Shown: positions 25,956 to 34,592 of the stretch, one piece after another
How positions within the stretch are numbered: the stretch's first letter is position 1
Layout of the letters: the number at the start of each line of letters is the position of its first letter
Source of the DNA: Acidobacteriota bacterium
GTDB lineage: Bacteria > Acidobacteriota > Thermoanaerobaculia > UBA5066
DNA: 64,000 bases
Direction: 5' to 3'
Assembly: GCA_016716715.1 (NCBI GenBank)
Contig: JADJVE010000003.1
Span: 1 to 64,000, forward strand
The notes under the pieces: model-generated
Databases searched by the model: none
What the model saw: only the letters and a program-made list of their open reading frames with translations
What the model was told of the DNA's origin: nothing
Position numbers and translations under genes: made by a program

Positions 25956-27422
25956 TTAGCGGCCGGGCGCGGGCACGACCCGCCACTCGAGGTCGCCGGC
26001 GCTTCCGGCCGGCCGCGTCTTCTCCTTCACGAAGGTGTAGACGGCCGTCTCGCGGATGCGTTCCGCGTCGGCGATCGGCTCCCGGAAGAGAATCGGCAGG
26101 CCCGGGCTCGCGGCGAGAGCGTCCACGAGCCGTTCGTCGCCGCGGTCGCGCCGGAGGCAGTACCAGAAGGACGGGTTCACGTAGAAGCCGCCGGGCGCGC
26201 TCGTGCCGGTGAGGGGGTAGAGGTTCTGCGGCGCCCCGTGGACGAGGAGCGTCCCTCCGGCGGGAACGCGCGCCCGCACGTGCGCCGCGGCGGCCCGGGT
26301 CGCAGAGTCGTTCCAGTGGAAGACGGGCCCGCCGATCCGGTCGAGGAGCAACGGCCCCGCGCCGAGCGCGGCGACGCCGAGGAGGACGGCGAAGGCGGCG
26401 GTGCCGCCGGCGGCCGCGAGAAGGCGCGGGGGCCGGCTCCGGCTTCTCCGGAGCCGCCGGAAGACGACGGGCAGGACGAGGGCGGTCCGCCCGGCCGCGA
26501 GCGCGCCGAGCCCCGTCAGGGCGGCGAGGTGGAGCAGGCCGGGGCGCGGCCAGGCCATCCCGGCTGCGCCGAGCGCAACCGCGATGAGCGGCGAGCTCGG
26601 CGAGCGCAAGCGGCGCGCCGGCAGCGCGGCGGCAGAGAGGCCGAGCGCGGCGAACGGCACGAAGAGCACCAGCGCCTCGTGCACGTCCGCCCCGGTGAGC
26701 CCGACGGCGATCTCCCGCGACATCCCGGAGAAGACGGGGTAGATCAGCGTCCAGTCGAGGTGCCTGGTCGTGCGGAACGCGAGGGCCCACGAGAGCGCGA
26801 ACCCGAAGTAGGGAAGGGCTGCCGTTCCCGCGAAGAGGGGTGCGGCGCGCCTTCGGCCGCGGAAAGCGACCCACAGGAACGCGGCGAGCGCCGCCCACGC
26901 GGAGGTCTGCTTGACGAGGATCCCGGCGCCGAAGACGAGGCCCGCGGCCGCGACGTCGCGGAGCGCTCCGGTGCGGCGGTGGCGCTCCAGGAGGAGGACG
27001 CCCCCGAGAAGGAGAGGCGCGAGGAACGGCTCGGGCCAGATCGCGGGGCCCTCCGTGTAGACGGTGAGGAGCGCGAGGACGGGGATGCCGACCGCGAGGG
27101 CGGTGAACGAGCCCGATCGCGCGCGCCGGTGCGGGCGCGTGCCGAGAACGACGAGGGCGCCCGACGCCGCGAGCGAGAGGGCCGGGATCGCGCGCAGGAC
27201 GTCCGCGGTGAAGCCGAACAGGGCGCCGGCGGCGGCCGTCAGGAGGATCAGGAGAGGCGTGTGCGGGAAGAGGATCCCGTCGTACAGCTTGACGCCGCGG
27301 GTCACGAACCAGGCGGGCGTGACGATCTCCGGCCAGGCCGTGACCGATACGGCAAACGGGATCGCGCCCGCGAGAAGGGCCGCAAGCGCGGCGATCGGGG
27401 CGGCCTCGCGCGCCCTTCTCAC
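25956..27422 (-). CDS. GT39-like polytopic membrane protein
   Basis: 488 aa with about ten to eleven hydrophobic helices followed by a soluble domain of about 140 residues that carries RVPAGGTLLVHGAPQNLYPL and PGGFYVNPSFWYC. The hydrophobic topology and the early loop TRGVKLYDGILFPHTPLL resemble dolichyl-phosphate-mannose-type glycosyltransferases; the catalytic acidic pair is less clear than in the gene at 5201. GTG start overlaps the queD TGA. Specific function unknown. Confidence 0.62.
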   Translation of the reverse strand: MRRAREAAPIAALAALLAGAIPFAVSVTAWPEIVTPAWFVTRGVKLYDGILFPHTPLLILLTAAAGALFGFTADVLRAIPALSLAASGALVVLGTRPHRRARSGSFTALAVGIPVLALLTVYTEGPAIWPEPFLAPLLLGGVLLLERHRRTGALRDVAAAGLVFGAGILVKQTSAWAALAAFLWVAFRGRRRAAPLFAGTAALPYFGFALSWALAFRTTRHLDWTLIYPVFSGMSREIAVGLTGADVHEALVLFVPFAALGLSAAALPARRLRSPSSPLIAVALGAAGMAWPRPGLLHLAALTGLGALAAGRTALVLPVVFRRLRRSRSRPPRLLAAAGGTAAFAVLLGVAALGAGPLLLDRIGGPVFHWNDSATRAAAAHVRARVPAGGTLLVHGAPQNLYPLTGTSAPGGFYVNPSFWYCLRRDRGDERLVDALAASPGLPILFREPIADAERIRETAVYTFVKEKTRPAGSAGDLEWRVVPAPGR

Positions 27423-27796
27423 CCGGGCCGGTAGGTCACGCTGTTTCGCGGGCCTTCCCAGACCGTGACCTCTTCGAGCCGCGCGCCGTCCCCGAGGAGG
27501 GCGGCCTTCCCGATCTCGTCCGCGACCCAGAGCGCGACGTTTTCGGCGCTCGCGTTCTTCCGGTCGAACGGCGGCACGGTGTTGAGGTCGCGGTTGTGGA
27601 GGCGCGAGGCGAGCTCCTTCACGAACGCCTCGGTCGGCACGAAGTCGACCGAGAGGTCGTACGGGCCGAGGCGGTCGACCGAGAGCGCGACCTCGATCTT
27701 CCAGGAGTGGCCGTGGACGGGCTCGGGGCCGCCGGCGTAGTCCACGAGGTGGTGCGCGGCCTCGAAGGTCGCGTGGCAGCGGACGGTCCAGCGCAT
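27419..27796 (-). CDS. queD: 6-carboxytetrahydropterin synthase
   Basis: Zinc enzyme converting dihydroneopterin triphosphate to 6-carboxytetrahydropterin, the substrate of QueE. 125 aa. Zinc His ligands are in FEAAHHL and PVHGHSWKIEV; the downstream catalytic region has DLNTVPPFDRKNASAENVAL and ends VWEGPRNSVTY. TAGACT lies 7 nt before the ATG with no RBS. It is about 19 kb from queE-queC, so the pathway is split in this genome. The missing early Cys (position replaced in the RCHATFEAAHH region by a Cys six residues earlier) is within family variation. Confidence 0.9.
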   Translation of the reverse strand: MRWTVRCHATFEAAHHLVDYAGGPEPVHGHSWKIEVALSVDRLGPYDLSVDFVPTEAFVKELASRLHNRDLNTVPPFDRKNASAENVALWVADEIGKAALLGDGARLEEVTVWEGPRNSVTYRPG

Positions 27797-27803
27797 GGCC
27801 GTC

Positions 27804-27809
27804 AGTCTA
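27804..27809 (-). promoter_or_regulatory. Candidate -10 (TAGACT) of leaderless queD mRNA
   Basis: Seven nt before the ATG, no RBS. The same hexamer precedes the gene starting at 45106. Confidence 0.4.
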
Positions 27810-27830
27810 CGACGCGTGGAACGGCCGCGC

Positions 27831-29486
27831 TCAGACGGTCTCGAGGTAGGTGTGCACCACGCCGACCGTGCCGGAGCCCTCGCCGACCGCCGCCGCGACG
27901 CGCTTGCTGGAGCCGGCGCGCACGTCTCCGGCCGCGAAGATTCCCGGGACGCTGGTCTCGAAGGGGAAGGGATCGCGATCGAGCGTCCAGGCGCGGGGCC
28001 GGCCGCCCGCGGCGGACAGGTCACGGCCGGTCACCACGTAGCCCTTCTCGTCGAGCTCGATGAGGCCGGCGAGCATCTCGGTGCGGGGCCTCGCGCCGAT
28101 GAAGATGAACATCGCCGCCGCGTCGAGCCCGCGCTCCTGTCCCCCGGGGGCGTGGCGGACGACGACCTTCTCGAGGCGCCCGATGCCGCTGACCGCGGCG
28201 ACCTCGGCGCCCGTCACGACCTCGATGTTAGGCGTCGCCACGATCCGGTCGATCAGGTACCGCGACATCGAGTCGGCGAGGGACGTCCCGCGGACGAGCA
28301 TCGTGACGCGACGCGCGTAGCGCGAGAAGAAGAGGGCGCCTTGGCCGGCCGAGTTCCCCGCGCCCACGATGTAGACGTCCTGGGCGCGGTACGTCGCGGC
28401 TTCGGTCATGGCCGCGCCGTAGTAGACACCGATGCCCAGGAGAGGTTCGACGCCGGGAACTTCCAGCATTCGCACGGACACGCCCGTCGCCAGGACGACC
28501 GCCTTGCAGCTCAGGTCGGTCCCGTCGGCCAGCCGGACCACGCGGTACGGGTCCTCGCGGCGCACGGCGACCGCCTCCTGCGCGATCACTTCGGCGCCGA
28601 AGCGGCGAGCCTGGGTGGCGGCGCGGCGGGCGAGATCGGCCCCGGAGATCCCCGACGGGAACCCGAGGTAGTTCTCGATCCTCGAGCTCGTGCCGGCCTG
28701 GCCGCCGGGCGCGCTCTCTTCGACGAGCACCGTGCGGAGCCCCTCCGAGGCGGCGTAGACCGCCGCGGCCAGTCCCGCCGGCCCGCCGCCGACGATCGCG
28801 AGGTCGTAGAACGGCAGGAGCGCGCGCGTCTGCATCCCGACTTTCTCGGCGAGCTGCTGGTTCGTCGGGGCCACGAGGCGGGTGCCGTCCGGAAAGAAGA
28901 CGACGGGCAGACGCGTCGCGTCGCCGGCCGAGCGGATCAGCTCCCGCGTCGGCTCGTCCTGGTCGACGTCGATCCACTGGTAGGGAACGTGATTGCTCGA
29001 CAGGAACTCTTTCACGGCGAAGCTGCGGGGCGACGACCGCGCGCCGGCGACCCGGATGCCTTCGTACGGGAGTCGCACGTGCGACATCCAGTCCGACAGG
29101 AGATCGTCGAGGACCGGGTAGAGGCGCTCGGCGGGAGGATCCCAGGGCTTCAACAGGTAATGATCCAGCCCGACGTCGTTGATGCCCGAGATGGCCGCCT
29201 GGGTGTCGGCGTACGCCGTGAGGAGGACCCGGCGCGACTCGGGGTGAAGCTTGATCGCCTCGCGCAGCAGCTCCGTGCCCGACATTCCGGGCATCCGCTC
29301 GTCGACGAGGAAGAGCGCGACGGGCGTGCCGCGCTCCTTGAGCTGCCGTGCCGCGTCGAGCGCCTCGCTTCCGGATCCCGCCTTCAGGACGCGGTAGTCG
29401 TTCCGGTAGTGCTGCTTGAGGTCGCGCTCGATGGCGCCGAGCACCTCGGGGTCGTCGTCGACCGTCAGAATCACCGGTTTGGCCAT
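27831..29486 (-). CDS. Response-regulator receiver fused to thioredoxin-reductase-like flavoprotein
   Basis: 551 aa. Residues 1-120 are a receiver domain: acidic pair VDDDPEV, phospho-Asp in FLVDERMPGMSG, and Lys in LLKPWDPP. About 130-215 is a thioredoxin/glutaredoxin-like insert (FLSSNHVPYQWIDVD, RLPVVFFPDGT). From about 225 a flavoprotein follows: FAD site IVGGGPAGLAAAVYAASEG, ENYLGFPSGISG, NADPH site IVGAGNSAGQGALFF, and FAD tail PGIFAAGDVRAGS. The redox CxxC of thioredoxin reductase is absent: the position reads GVYYGAAMTEA. It is therefore unlikely to reduce thioredoxin. It is 3 bp from the kinase upstream and surely its partner. Confidence 0.88.
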   Translation of the reverse strand: MAKPVILTVDDDPEVLGAIERDLKQHYRNDYRVLKAGSGSEALDAARQLKERGTPVALFLVDERMPGMSGTELLREAIKLHPESRRVLLTAYADTQAAISGINDVGLDHYLLKPWDPPAERLYPVLDDLLSDWMSHVRLPYEGIRVAGARSSPRSFAVKEFLSSNHVPYQWIDVDQDEPTRELIRSAGDATRLPVVFFPDGTRLVAPTNQQLAEKVGMQTRALLPFYDLAIVGGGPAGLAAAVYAASEGLRTVLVEESAPGGQAGTSSRIENYLGFPSGISGADLARRAATQARRFGAEVIAQEAVAVRREDPYRVVRLADGTDLSCKAVVLATGVSVRMLEVPGVEPLLGIGVYYGAAMTEAATYRAQDVYIVGAGNSAGQGALFFSRYARRVTMLVRGTSLADSMSRYLIDRIVATPNIEVVTGAEVAAVSGIGRLEKVVVRHAPGGQERGLDAAAMFIFIGARPRTEMLAGLIELDEKGYVVTGRDLSAAGGRPRAWTLDRDPFPFETSVPGIFAAGDVRAGSSKRVAAAVGEGSGTVGVVHTYLETV

Positions 29487-29489
29487 CCG

Positions 29490-30884
29490 TCAGCCCTTTC
29501 CCGCGTCGAGAGGCAGCGTCACGCGAAACTCGGTGCGCCCGGGGCGGGAGTCGGCCTCGATCTCTCCCTGGTGCTTGTGGACGATGCGCCGCGCGATGTC
29601 GAGGCCGAGGCCGGTGCCCTGGCCGACCGGCTTCGTCGTGAAGAACGGGTCGAAAATGCGCTCCCGGATCTCCGGAGGCAATCCGGGTCCGTCGTCGACG
29701 ACGCGCACGACGACGGACGGTCCCTGGCGCGCCGCGGAGACGTCGACGCGGCCGCGGGCCGCGTCCAGCGCGTTGTCGACGAGGTTCGCCCACACCTGGT
29801 TGAGCTCGCCCCCGAATCCCGGGATGCGCGGAAGATCGGCCGGGGCGTCGAGGCTCACGCTCACGGATTTCCCCCGCGCCTTCGCGTTCAGCACGGCGAG
29901 CGTGTCGGCCAGCCCCTGGCGGACGTCCACCGGCTTGGGCATCGTGGCCTGGTCCATGTACGTGAAGCCCTTCACCGCCGCGACGAGGTTGTGGATCTTG
30001 GTCGCGGACGCCTCGATCTCGGACGCCAGCCGGTACGTCGCGCAGCCGGCGATGAGCCAGGGAAGGGTCGCCCGGAGGGCCGCGCGGTCGAGCGCGCCGG
30101 CGAGCTCGTCGAGGGACTCGAGCGTGACCGCGGATTCCGCCAGCGCTTCGGCGGCGGTGACGTCGGCGCCGTGGCGGCCGAGCCACTCGGCGAGGGCGTC
30201 CTCGCGGTCGGCCTGCTCGATGGGGGAGCGCCCGAACGTCGTGCCGGCGGCCAGCATGCAGAGTCCGCGCGCGCGCTCCACCGCGGCCTGCCGGGCCTCG
30301 GACAATCCCGCGGCGCCCAGCGCGCGCGACGCCGACTCGAGCTCTGCGAGCCCGCTTCGGAGCCCCTTGGCGCTCCGGGCGACCGCCGAGGCCGGGTTGT
30401 TCAGCTCGTGCGCGAGCCCCGCCGCCAGCTTGCCGAGGGAGGACATCTTTTCTTCGTGGAGGTCGCTCGACGTGAAAACGCGCGTGCGGTCGAGCATGGC
30501 GTGCACGAAGATCGCGGTGAGCTCGTAGCATTCGCGGATCAGCGCGGGGATCTCGTGGCGCGGGATCACGAAGATCTCGGTCGGTTCCTCGGCCTTCACG
30601 TCGCCCGGCGACCCGACGAGGCGCGAGTACGGCAGGACGCCGCTCACGTCGCCGGCGCGCCACTCCATGGCCTTGTGGGGCCCGGCGCCGCGGTCGATGT
30701 GAATCGTGAGGTGGCCCGAGAGGATGATGTAGAGGCCCATCACCTGGCTGCCCTTCGTCGCGAGGAGGCCTCCGGTCTCCAGCCTCACGAGGTGGCCGCG
30801 GGCGGCGAGCCAGGCGAGCTGGTCGGGCGGCGCGCTGGCGAGCAGCCGATGCGCGGACAGGCGATCCTGAATCGAACTCTCCAT
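29490..30884 (-). CDS. Histidine kinase with N-terminal cyclic-nucleotide-binding-like domain
   Basis: 464 aa cytoplasmic sensor kinase. Residues 10-125 form a CAP-type cyclic-nucleotide-binding fold (GLYIILSGHLTIHI, EIFVIPRHEIPAL). DHp His is in KLAAGLAHELNNPASAV near 160. A long helical insert follows. The ATPase has N-box NLVDNALDAARG, G1 DDGPGLPPEIRERIFDPFFT and G2 GTGLGLDIARRIV. No membrane helix. The ligand of the CAP-like domain is unknown. It is transcribed immediately before the receiver-flavoprotein gene. TAGACG lies 6 nt before the ATG. Confidence 0.88.
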   Translation of the reverse strand: MESSIQDRLSAHRLLASAPPDQLAWLAARGHLVRLETGGLLATKGSQVMGLYIILSGHLTIHIDRGAGPHKAMEWRAGDVSGVLPYSRLVGSPGDVKAEEPTEIFVIPRHEIPALIRECYELTAIFVHAMLDRTRVFTSSDLHEEKMSSLGKLAAGLAHELNNPASAVARSAKGLRSGLAELESASRALGAAGLSEARQAAVERARGLCMLAAGTTFGRSPIEQADREDALAEWLGRHGADVTAAEALAESAVTLESLDELAGALDRAALRATLPWLIAGCATYRLASEIEASATKIHNLVAAVKGFTYMDQATMPKPVDVRQGLADTLAVLNAKARGKSVSVSLDAPADLPRIPGFGGELNQVWANLVDNALDAARGRVDVSAARQGPSVVVRVVDDGPGLPPEIRERIFDPFFTTKPVGQGTGLGLDIARRIVHKHQGEIEADSRPGRTEFRVTLPLDAGKG

Positions 30885-30893
30885 GCGAAGCGT

Positions 30894-33458
30894 CTAGGCG
30901 CCGAGGACGGTCTCGAGGCGCGTCACGCGCACGGCGTGCTGGCCCTCGGGCGGGACGCCGTATTCCTTCTCGAGGAACTTCTTCGGCGTCGTGGCGGTCG
31001 CGCCCATGAGCGAGAGGCGCTCCTCGCGCGTCTCGCCGTTCGGAAGCGTGAACGAATAGACGGCCTCCGTCGCGGCGCGCCCGAGGGACTTGGCGCCCTT
31101 CGGGAGCTCGATGGAGGACGTGATCACGAGACCCGGGGGGAGGCGGTCGTTCACGGCGGAGACGTGGGCGTCCGTGAGCGCGTCGAGGACGTCCACGTCG
31201 AAGAGCTCGTGCCTCGACTCGTGTCCGAGCGGCAGGGCGGGGCCCATCGACAGGCGCAGGTGCGGGTTGTAGCCCTCCGTGTAGCGCACGGGCGCGCCCG
31301 AGGCGCGCAGCGCGCGCTCGAGGACGTCCATCGTGTTGCGGTGCGAGAGGTACCGCGCGTCCCCGAGCTTCTCGAACGAGAGCCGGTACGTCCGCGCCGT
31401 GAGGGGCACGGCAGCGGCGACACCGCTCGCGGGCGAGCGGCGCTCGCGCAACGGCAGCAGGTCCGGCTCAGCCTTCATCCGGTACGCGGCGCCCTTGGCT
31501 TTCTCGGTGTAGGCCGAAGGGAGGGGGAAGGCCGCCGCGCCGGGCAAAGCCGGTGCGCCGCCCAAGCCCCTATTACCTTCTAAGAAAATCTTCTCTTCTC
31601 CGAATCCGAAGCCCGCGGGCAGCGGGTTTGCGAGCACGATGTCCTCGCCGTTGCCCGGGACGCCGCAGGCGTAGCAGTGGCCCCACTTGCAGTCGTCCGT
31701 GTGCATCTCCTTCAGAGCCTTTTTCCACTCGACCACGAGGAAAGGCTTGCGGATGGACGCGTCGACGACGTCCCAGGGGAGCGTCTCCTTGAGGTCCTTG
31801 TCGCGGAGGTGCCGGGTCTTCGGGACCCCGGCGGCCTCGAGCGCCCCGTTCCAGCGCTCCCAGGAGAAGTGCTCGCTCCATGCGTCGAAGCGTCCGCCGC
31901 GCTTCCACACCTCGAGGACCGCACGGCCCATCCGCCGGTCGCCGAGCGAGAGCATCGCCTCGATCTCGGCTTCCTTCGGCTCGTGCCACGTCAACTTCAC
32001 GCCCTTCACGGAGCGGAAACGGTCCTTCAGGTACGCGAGCTTCCGCGTGAGGTTCTCGACGCCGTCGAACCCAAACCACTGGAACGGCGTGAAACTCTTC
32101 GGGATGAAGCAGCCGACCGAGACGTTCACCTGCGGCCGCACGCCGTGCTTGCGGCCCTGGGCGAGGATGTCCCTCACGAGCGTGACGAGCTCGTCGAGGT
32201 CCGGGTCGGTCTCCGTCGGGAGGCCGATCATCGTGTAGACCTTGATCATGTCCCAGCCGCGCCCGAAGGCGACGTCGGCGGCCTGGACCATGTCCGCGTT
32301 CGTGAACGTCTTGTTGATGACGCGGCGCAGGCGGTCCGAGCCCGTCTCGGGCGCGAACGTGAAGCCCGACTTGCGCACCTCGGAGACGGCGTCCGCGAGC
32401 GCCACCGAGAACGCCTCGGCGCGGAGCGACGGCAGCGAGATCGACACCTTCGTCTTCGCGAGCTCGGGCGCGAGGCAGGCGACGAGGGGCTCGATCTGCG
32501 AGTAGTCGGCCGAGGAGAGCGAGAGGAGCCCGACCTCGCTCCAGCCCGCTTCGTCGATGAACGCTTTCGTCGCCTTCGCGACGTCCGCGGGGTCCAGCTC
32601 GCGCACGGGGCGGTACCAGTAGCCCGCCTGGCAGAACCGGCAGCCCTGCGTGCAGCCGCGCATGATCTCGAGGCCGAGGCGGTCCTGGACGATGTCGACG
32701 GACGGCACCATCGGCTTTGCGGGGTAGACGTCGGCCGAGAGCTTCTCGACCCAGACGCGCTTGACCTCCTCGGGGACACCCGCAACGTTCGGGGCGTACG
32801 ACAGGACCCGGTCGCCTTCATACGACACGTCGTAGAGCGACGGGACGTAGATCCCGGGGCAGGCCGAGAACGCGAGCAGGCGCTCGCGGCGGGGAAGGCC
32901 CTTCGTCCGCGCGACGGCCTCGAGGAAGACGGGCAACGCCTCCTCGGCGTCGCCGATCAGGAAGACGTCGAAGAAGTCCGCGAGAGGCTCGGGGTTCGCG
33001 GTGCACGGCCCGCCGCCGATCACGACCGGGTCCGCATCGCCGCGCTCGGCCGCGAGGACGGGGATCCCCGCGAGGTCGAGCATGTTCGGGACGTTCGTGT
33101 AGTTCATCTCGCTCTGGAGCGAGAGGCCGAAGACGTCGAAGTCGGCCACGGGCGCGAAGGACTCGACCGAGAAGAGCGGCACGTTTTCGCGGCGCAGGAC
33201 CGCCTCGAAATCGGTCCACGGCGCGTACGTCCGCTCGCAGGCCCAGGCCGCGCGGCGGTTCACGATCTCGTAGAGGATCTTCGTGCCCGTGTGGCTCATT
33301 CCGATCTCGTACGCGTCCGGGAAGCCGAGGCAGACCGTGACGTCCATCCTGCCGAGGTCCTTGCGCACGACGTTTCTCTCCAGGCCGAGGTAGCGCCCGG
33401 GGCGCTCGACGGCGAGGAGGAACGGCTCGAAGCGGGGGCGGACGGATGCGTAGCGCAC
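30894..33458 (-). CDS. TIGR03960-type radical SAM protein fused to a TIGR03936/DUF2344 domain
   Basis: 854 aa. The N-terminal part (to about 230) is a B12-binding-like domain; the radical SAM core has C-x3-C-x2-C in MRGCTQGCRFCQAGYWYRPV near residue 270. From about 690 the C-terminal domain has RLSFEKLGDARYLSHRNTMD and YTEGYNPHLRLSMGPALP, the TIGR03936 (DUF2344) family. In other genomes these are often separate neighbouring genes, sometimes near rng/rplU; neither is seen here. The linker between the two contains a dispersed repeat (KIFLEGNRG). GTG start at 33458; function not established, a tRNA- or RNA-modifying role is often supposed. Confidence 0.87.
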   Translation of the reverse strand: MRYASVRPRFEPFLLAVERPGRYLGLERNVVRKDLGRMDVTVCLGFPDAYEIGMSHTGTKILYEIVNRRAAWACERTYAPWTDFEAVLRRENVPLFSVESFAPVADFDVFGLSLQSEMNYTNVPNMLDLAGIPVLAAERGDADPVVIGGGPCTANPEPLADFFDVFLIGDAEEALPVFLEAVARTKGLPRRERLLAFSACPGIYVPSLYDVSYEGDRVLSYAPNVAGVPEEVKRVWVEKLSADVYPAKPMVPSVDIVQDRLGLEIMRGCTQGCRFCQAGYWYRPVRELDPADVAKATKAFIDEAGWSEVGLLSLSSADYSQIEPLVACLAPELAKTKVSISLPSLRAEAFSVALADAVSEVRKSGFTFAPETGSDRLRRVINKTFTNADMVQAADVAFGRGWDMIKVYTMIGLPTETDPDLDELVTLVRDILAQGRKHGVRPQVNVSVGCFIPKSFTPFQWFGFDGVENLTRKLAYLKDRFRSVKGVKLTWHEPKEAEIEAMLSLGDRRMGRAVLEVWKRGGRFDAWSEHFSWERWNGALEAAGVPKTRHLRDKDLKETLPWDVVDASIRKPFLVVEWKKALKEMHTDDCKWGHCYACGVPGNGEDIVLANPLPAGFGFGEEKIFLEGNRGLGGAPALPGAAAFPLPSAYTEKAKGAAYRMKAEPDLLPLRERRSPASGVAAAVPLTARTYRLSFEKLGDARYLSHRNTMDVLERALRASGAPVRYTEGYNPHLRLSMGPALPLGHESRHELFDVDVLDALTDAHVSAVNDRLPPGLVITSSIELPKGAKSLGRAATEAVYSFTLPNGETREERLSLMGATATTPKKFLEKEYGVPPEGQHAVRVTRLETVLGA
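31566..31595 (-). repeat. Dispersed AT-rich repeat in an interdomain linker
   Basis: Minus-strand GAAGATTTTCTTAGAA followed by GGTAATAGGGGC, one of the four copies with the exact ACCTTCTAAGAAA core on the plus strand. It encodes KIFLEGNRG between the radical SAM and DUF2344 domains. Confidence 0.85.
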
Positions 33459-33524
33459 GGGGTCTCTCCGGACGGGGCAGTCTAGCGGATCGCTGAGACG
33501 ACGTCGCGGCGTCGCGCGGCCGCG

Positions 33525-34085
33525 TCAGGCCGTCTTCAGGCCGATCGGGCAAGACACGCCGGTGCCCCCGATCCCGCAATAGCCGTCGGGGTTCTTCGCG
33601 AGGTACCGCTGGTGGTACTCCTCGGCGTAATAGAAGGGCGGAGCGTCGAGGATCTCGGTCGTGATCGCGCCGTAACCGGCTTCGGCGAGCTTCGCCGCGT
33701 ATGCGGCCTTCGACGCCTCGGCGGCGGCCTTCTGCTCGGCGTCGAACGCGTAGATCCCGGAGCGGTACTGCGTGCCGACGTCGTTGCCCTGGCGCATGCC
33801 CTGCGTCGGGTCGTGGCTCTCCCAGAAGATCCGGAGGAGGTCCTCGTACGAGATCCGCTCCGGGTCGAAGGTGACGAGGACGACTTCGGCGTGCCCCGTG
33901 AGCCCCGTGCACACTTCGCGGTACGTCGGGTTCCGGGTGTGGCCGGCCGCATAGCCGACTGCGGTCGTGACGACGCCGGGCGTCTGCCAGAACTTCCGTT
34001 CGGCGCCCCAGAAGCAGCCGAGGCCGAAGAGCGCGGTCTTCGCGCCGGCGGGAATCGGAGGTGCGAGCGGCTGGCCTGGGAACAC
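33525..34085 (-). CDS. msrA: Peptide-methionine (S)-S-oxide reductase
   Basis: Repairs methionine-S-sulfoxide in proteins. 186 aa. Catalytic Cys in FGLGCFWGAERKF, then GYAAGHTRNPTYREVCTG, GHAEVVLVTFDP, and a C-terminal resolving Cys region DGYCGIGGTGVSCPIG. The GTG at 34085 is chosen because CAGAAT lies 8 nt upstream (leaderless pattern) and a longer reading frame upstream has no MsrA similarity. No MsrB is fused or adjacent. Confidence 0.94.
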   Translation of the reverse strand: MFPGQPLAPPIPAGAKTALFGLGCFWGAERKFWQTPGVVTTAVGYAAGHTRNPTYREVCTGLTGHAEVVLVTFDPERISYEDLLRIFWESHDPTQGMRQGNDVGTQYRSGIYAFDAEQKAAAEASKAAYAAKLAEAGYGAITTEILDAPPFYYAEEYHQRYLAKNPDGYCGIGGTGVSCPIGLKTA

Positions 34086-34161
34086 GGCCGATGATTCTGC
34101 TCCTCGCGCGCGTGAAGGGGAAGATCCCCCTTCGGCAAAACCGAACGTCCCGTTTCCCGGA

Positions 34162-34190
34162 TTGACTCGCCCCGGTGCTCGGCCTAGATT
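34162..34190 (+). promoter_or_regulatory. Sigma-70-like promoter, leaderless
   Basis: TTGACT (34162-34167), 17-nt spacer, TAGATT (34185-34190), then 10 nt to the ATG at 34201. Its first 14 bases (TTGACTCGCCCCGG) also occur on the minus strand at 16094-16107 before the PHP gene. Confidence 0.65.
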
Positions 34191-34200
34191 GCCGACCGGA

Positions 34201-34590
34201 ATGGCGCTCGACGAGAAACTCCGCGCGTACCTCCGCGAGCTCGGTGCCGCGCTGAACGAGGCCGTGTCCTCGTCCGACAAGGTGCACGAGATCCTCGCGA
34301 AGGTGAAGAGCGAAGGCTACGGCGCGTATCTCTGTCTCGACGCGACGGTCGCGCTCGACAAGCGCGGGCGCCGCTCGTCGGCCGCGCTCCCGTCGATCCG
34401 CCGCGGCGGCCTCAACGCGTCGAAGGAAGAGCGGGAAGCGAGCGGCATGGACACGGCCGTCTTCCAGATCAACGTGAAGGACCTCGGGTTCCTGCGCTCC
34501 GTCGGAATCGACCCGACGCGCCCGGTCCGCGCACGCCGCAGCCCGCAGGCCGCCGTCACGATCCGGTCGACGGTCGCGAAACGCGGCTGA
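34201..34590 (+). CDS. Conserved-looking hypothetical protein upstream of rlmN
   Basis: 129 aa, not recognised. Residues 1-60 are predicted helical (LDEKLRAYLRELGAALNEAV, KVHEILAKVKSEG) followed by a Lys/Arg-rich basic segment (DKRGRRSSAALPSIRRGG). The rest is mixed, with FQINVKDLGFLRSVGIDP and a basic tail RARRSPQ. It has no signal peptide or membrane segment. It has its own promoter and ends 2 bp before rlmN, so it is almost certainly cotranscribed with it. The basic segments could bind nucleic acid, but that is only a guess. Confidence 0.6.
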   Translation: MALDEKLRAYLRELGAALNEAVSSSDKVHEILAKVKSEGYGAYLCLDATVALDKRGRRSSAALPSIRRGGLNASKEEREASGMDTAVFQINVKDLGFLRSVGIDPTRPVRARRSPQAAVTIRSTVAKRG

Positions 34591-34592
34591 CG

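Noticed and set aside
25956..27422. O-antigen ligase or Wzy polymerase
   Set aside because: No Wzy_C motif or large periplasmic loop; the early acidic/aromatic loop and soluble tail fit GT39-like proteins better, though not decisively.
27831..29486. Functional thioredoxin reductase (trxB)
   Set aside because: The redox CxxC is missing and a receiver domain is fused at the N terminus.
27795..31583. A 1,262-codon open frame antisense to the flavoenzyme, kinase and radical SAM genes
   Set aside because: Arg/Glu/Asp/Val-rich shadow of high-GC genes with no domain; the other strand has complete, motif-bearing proteins.
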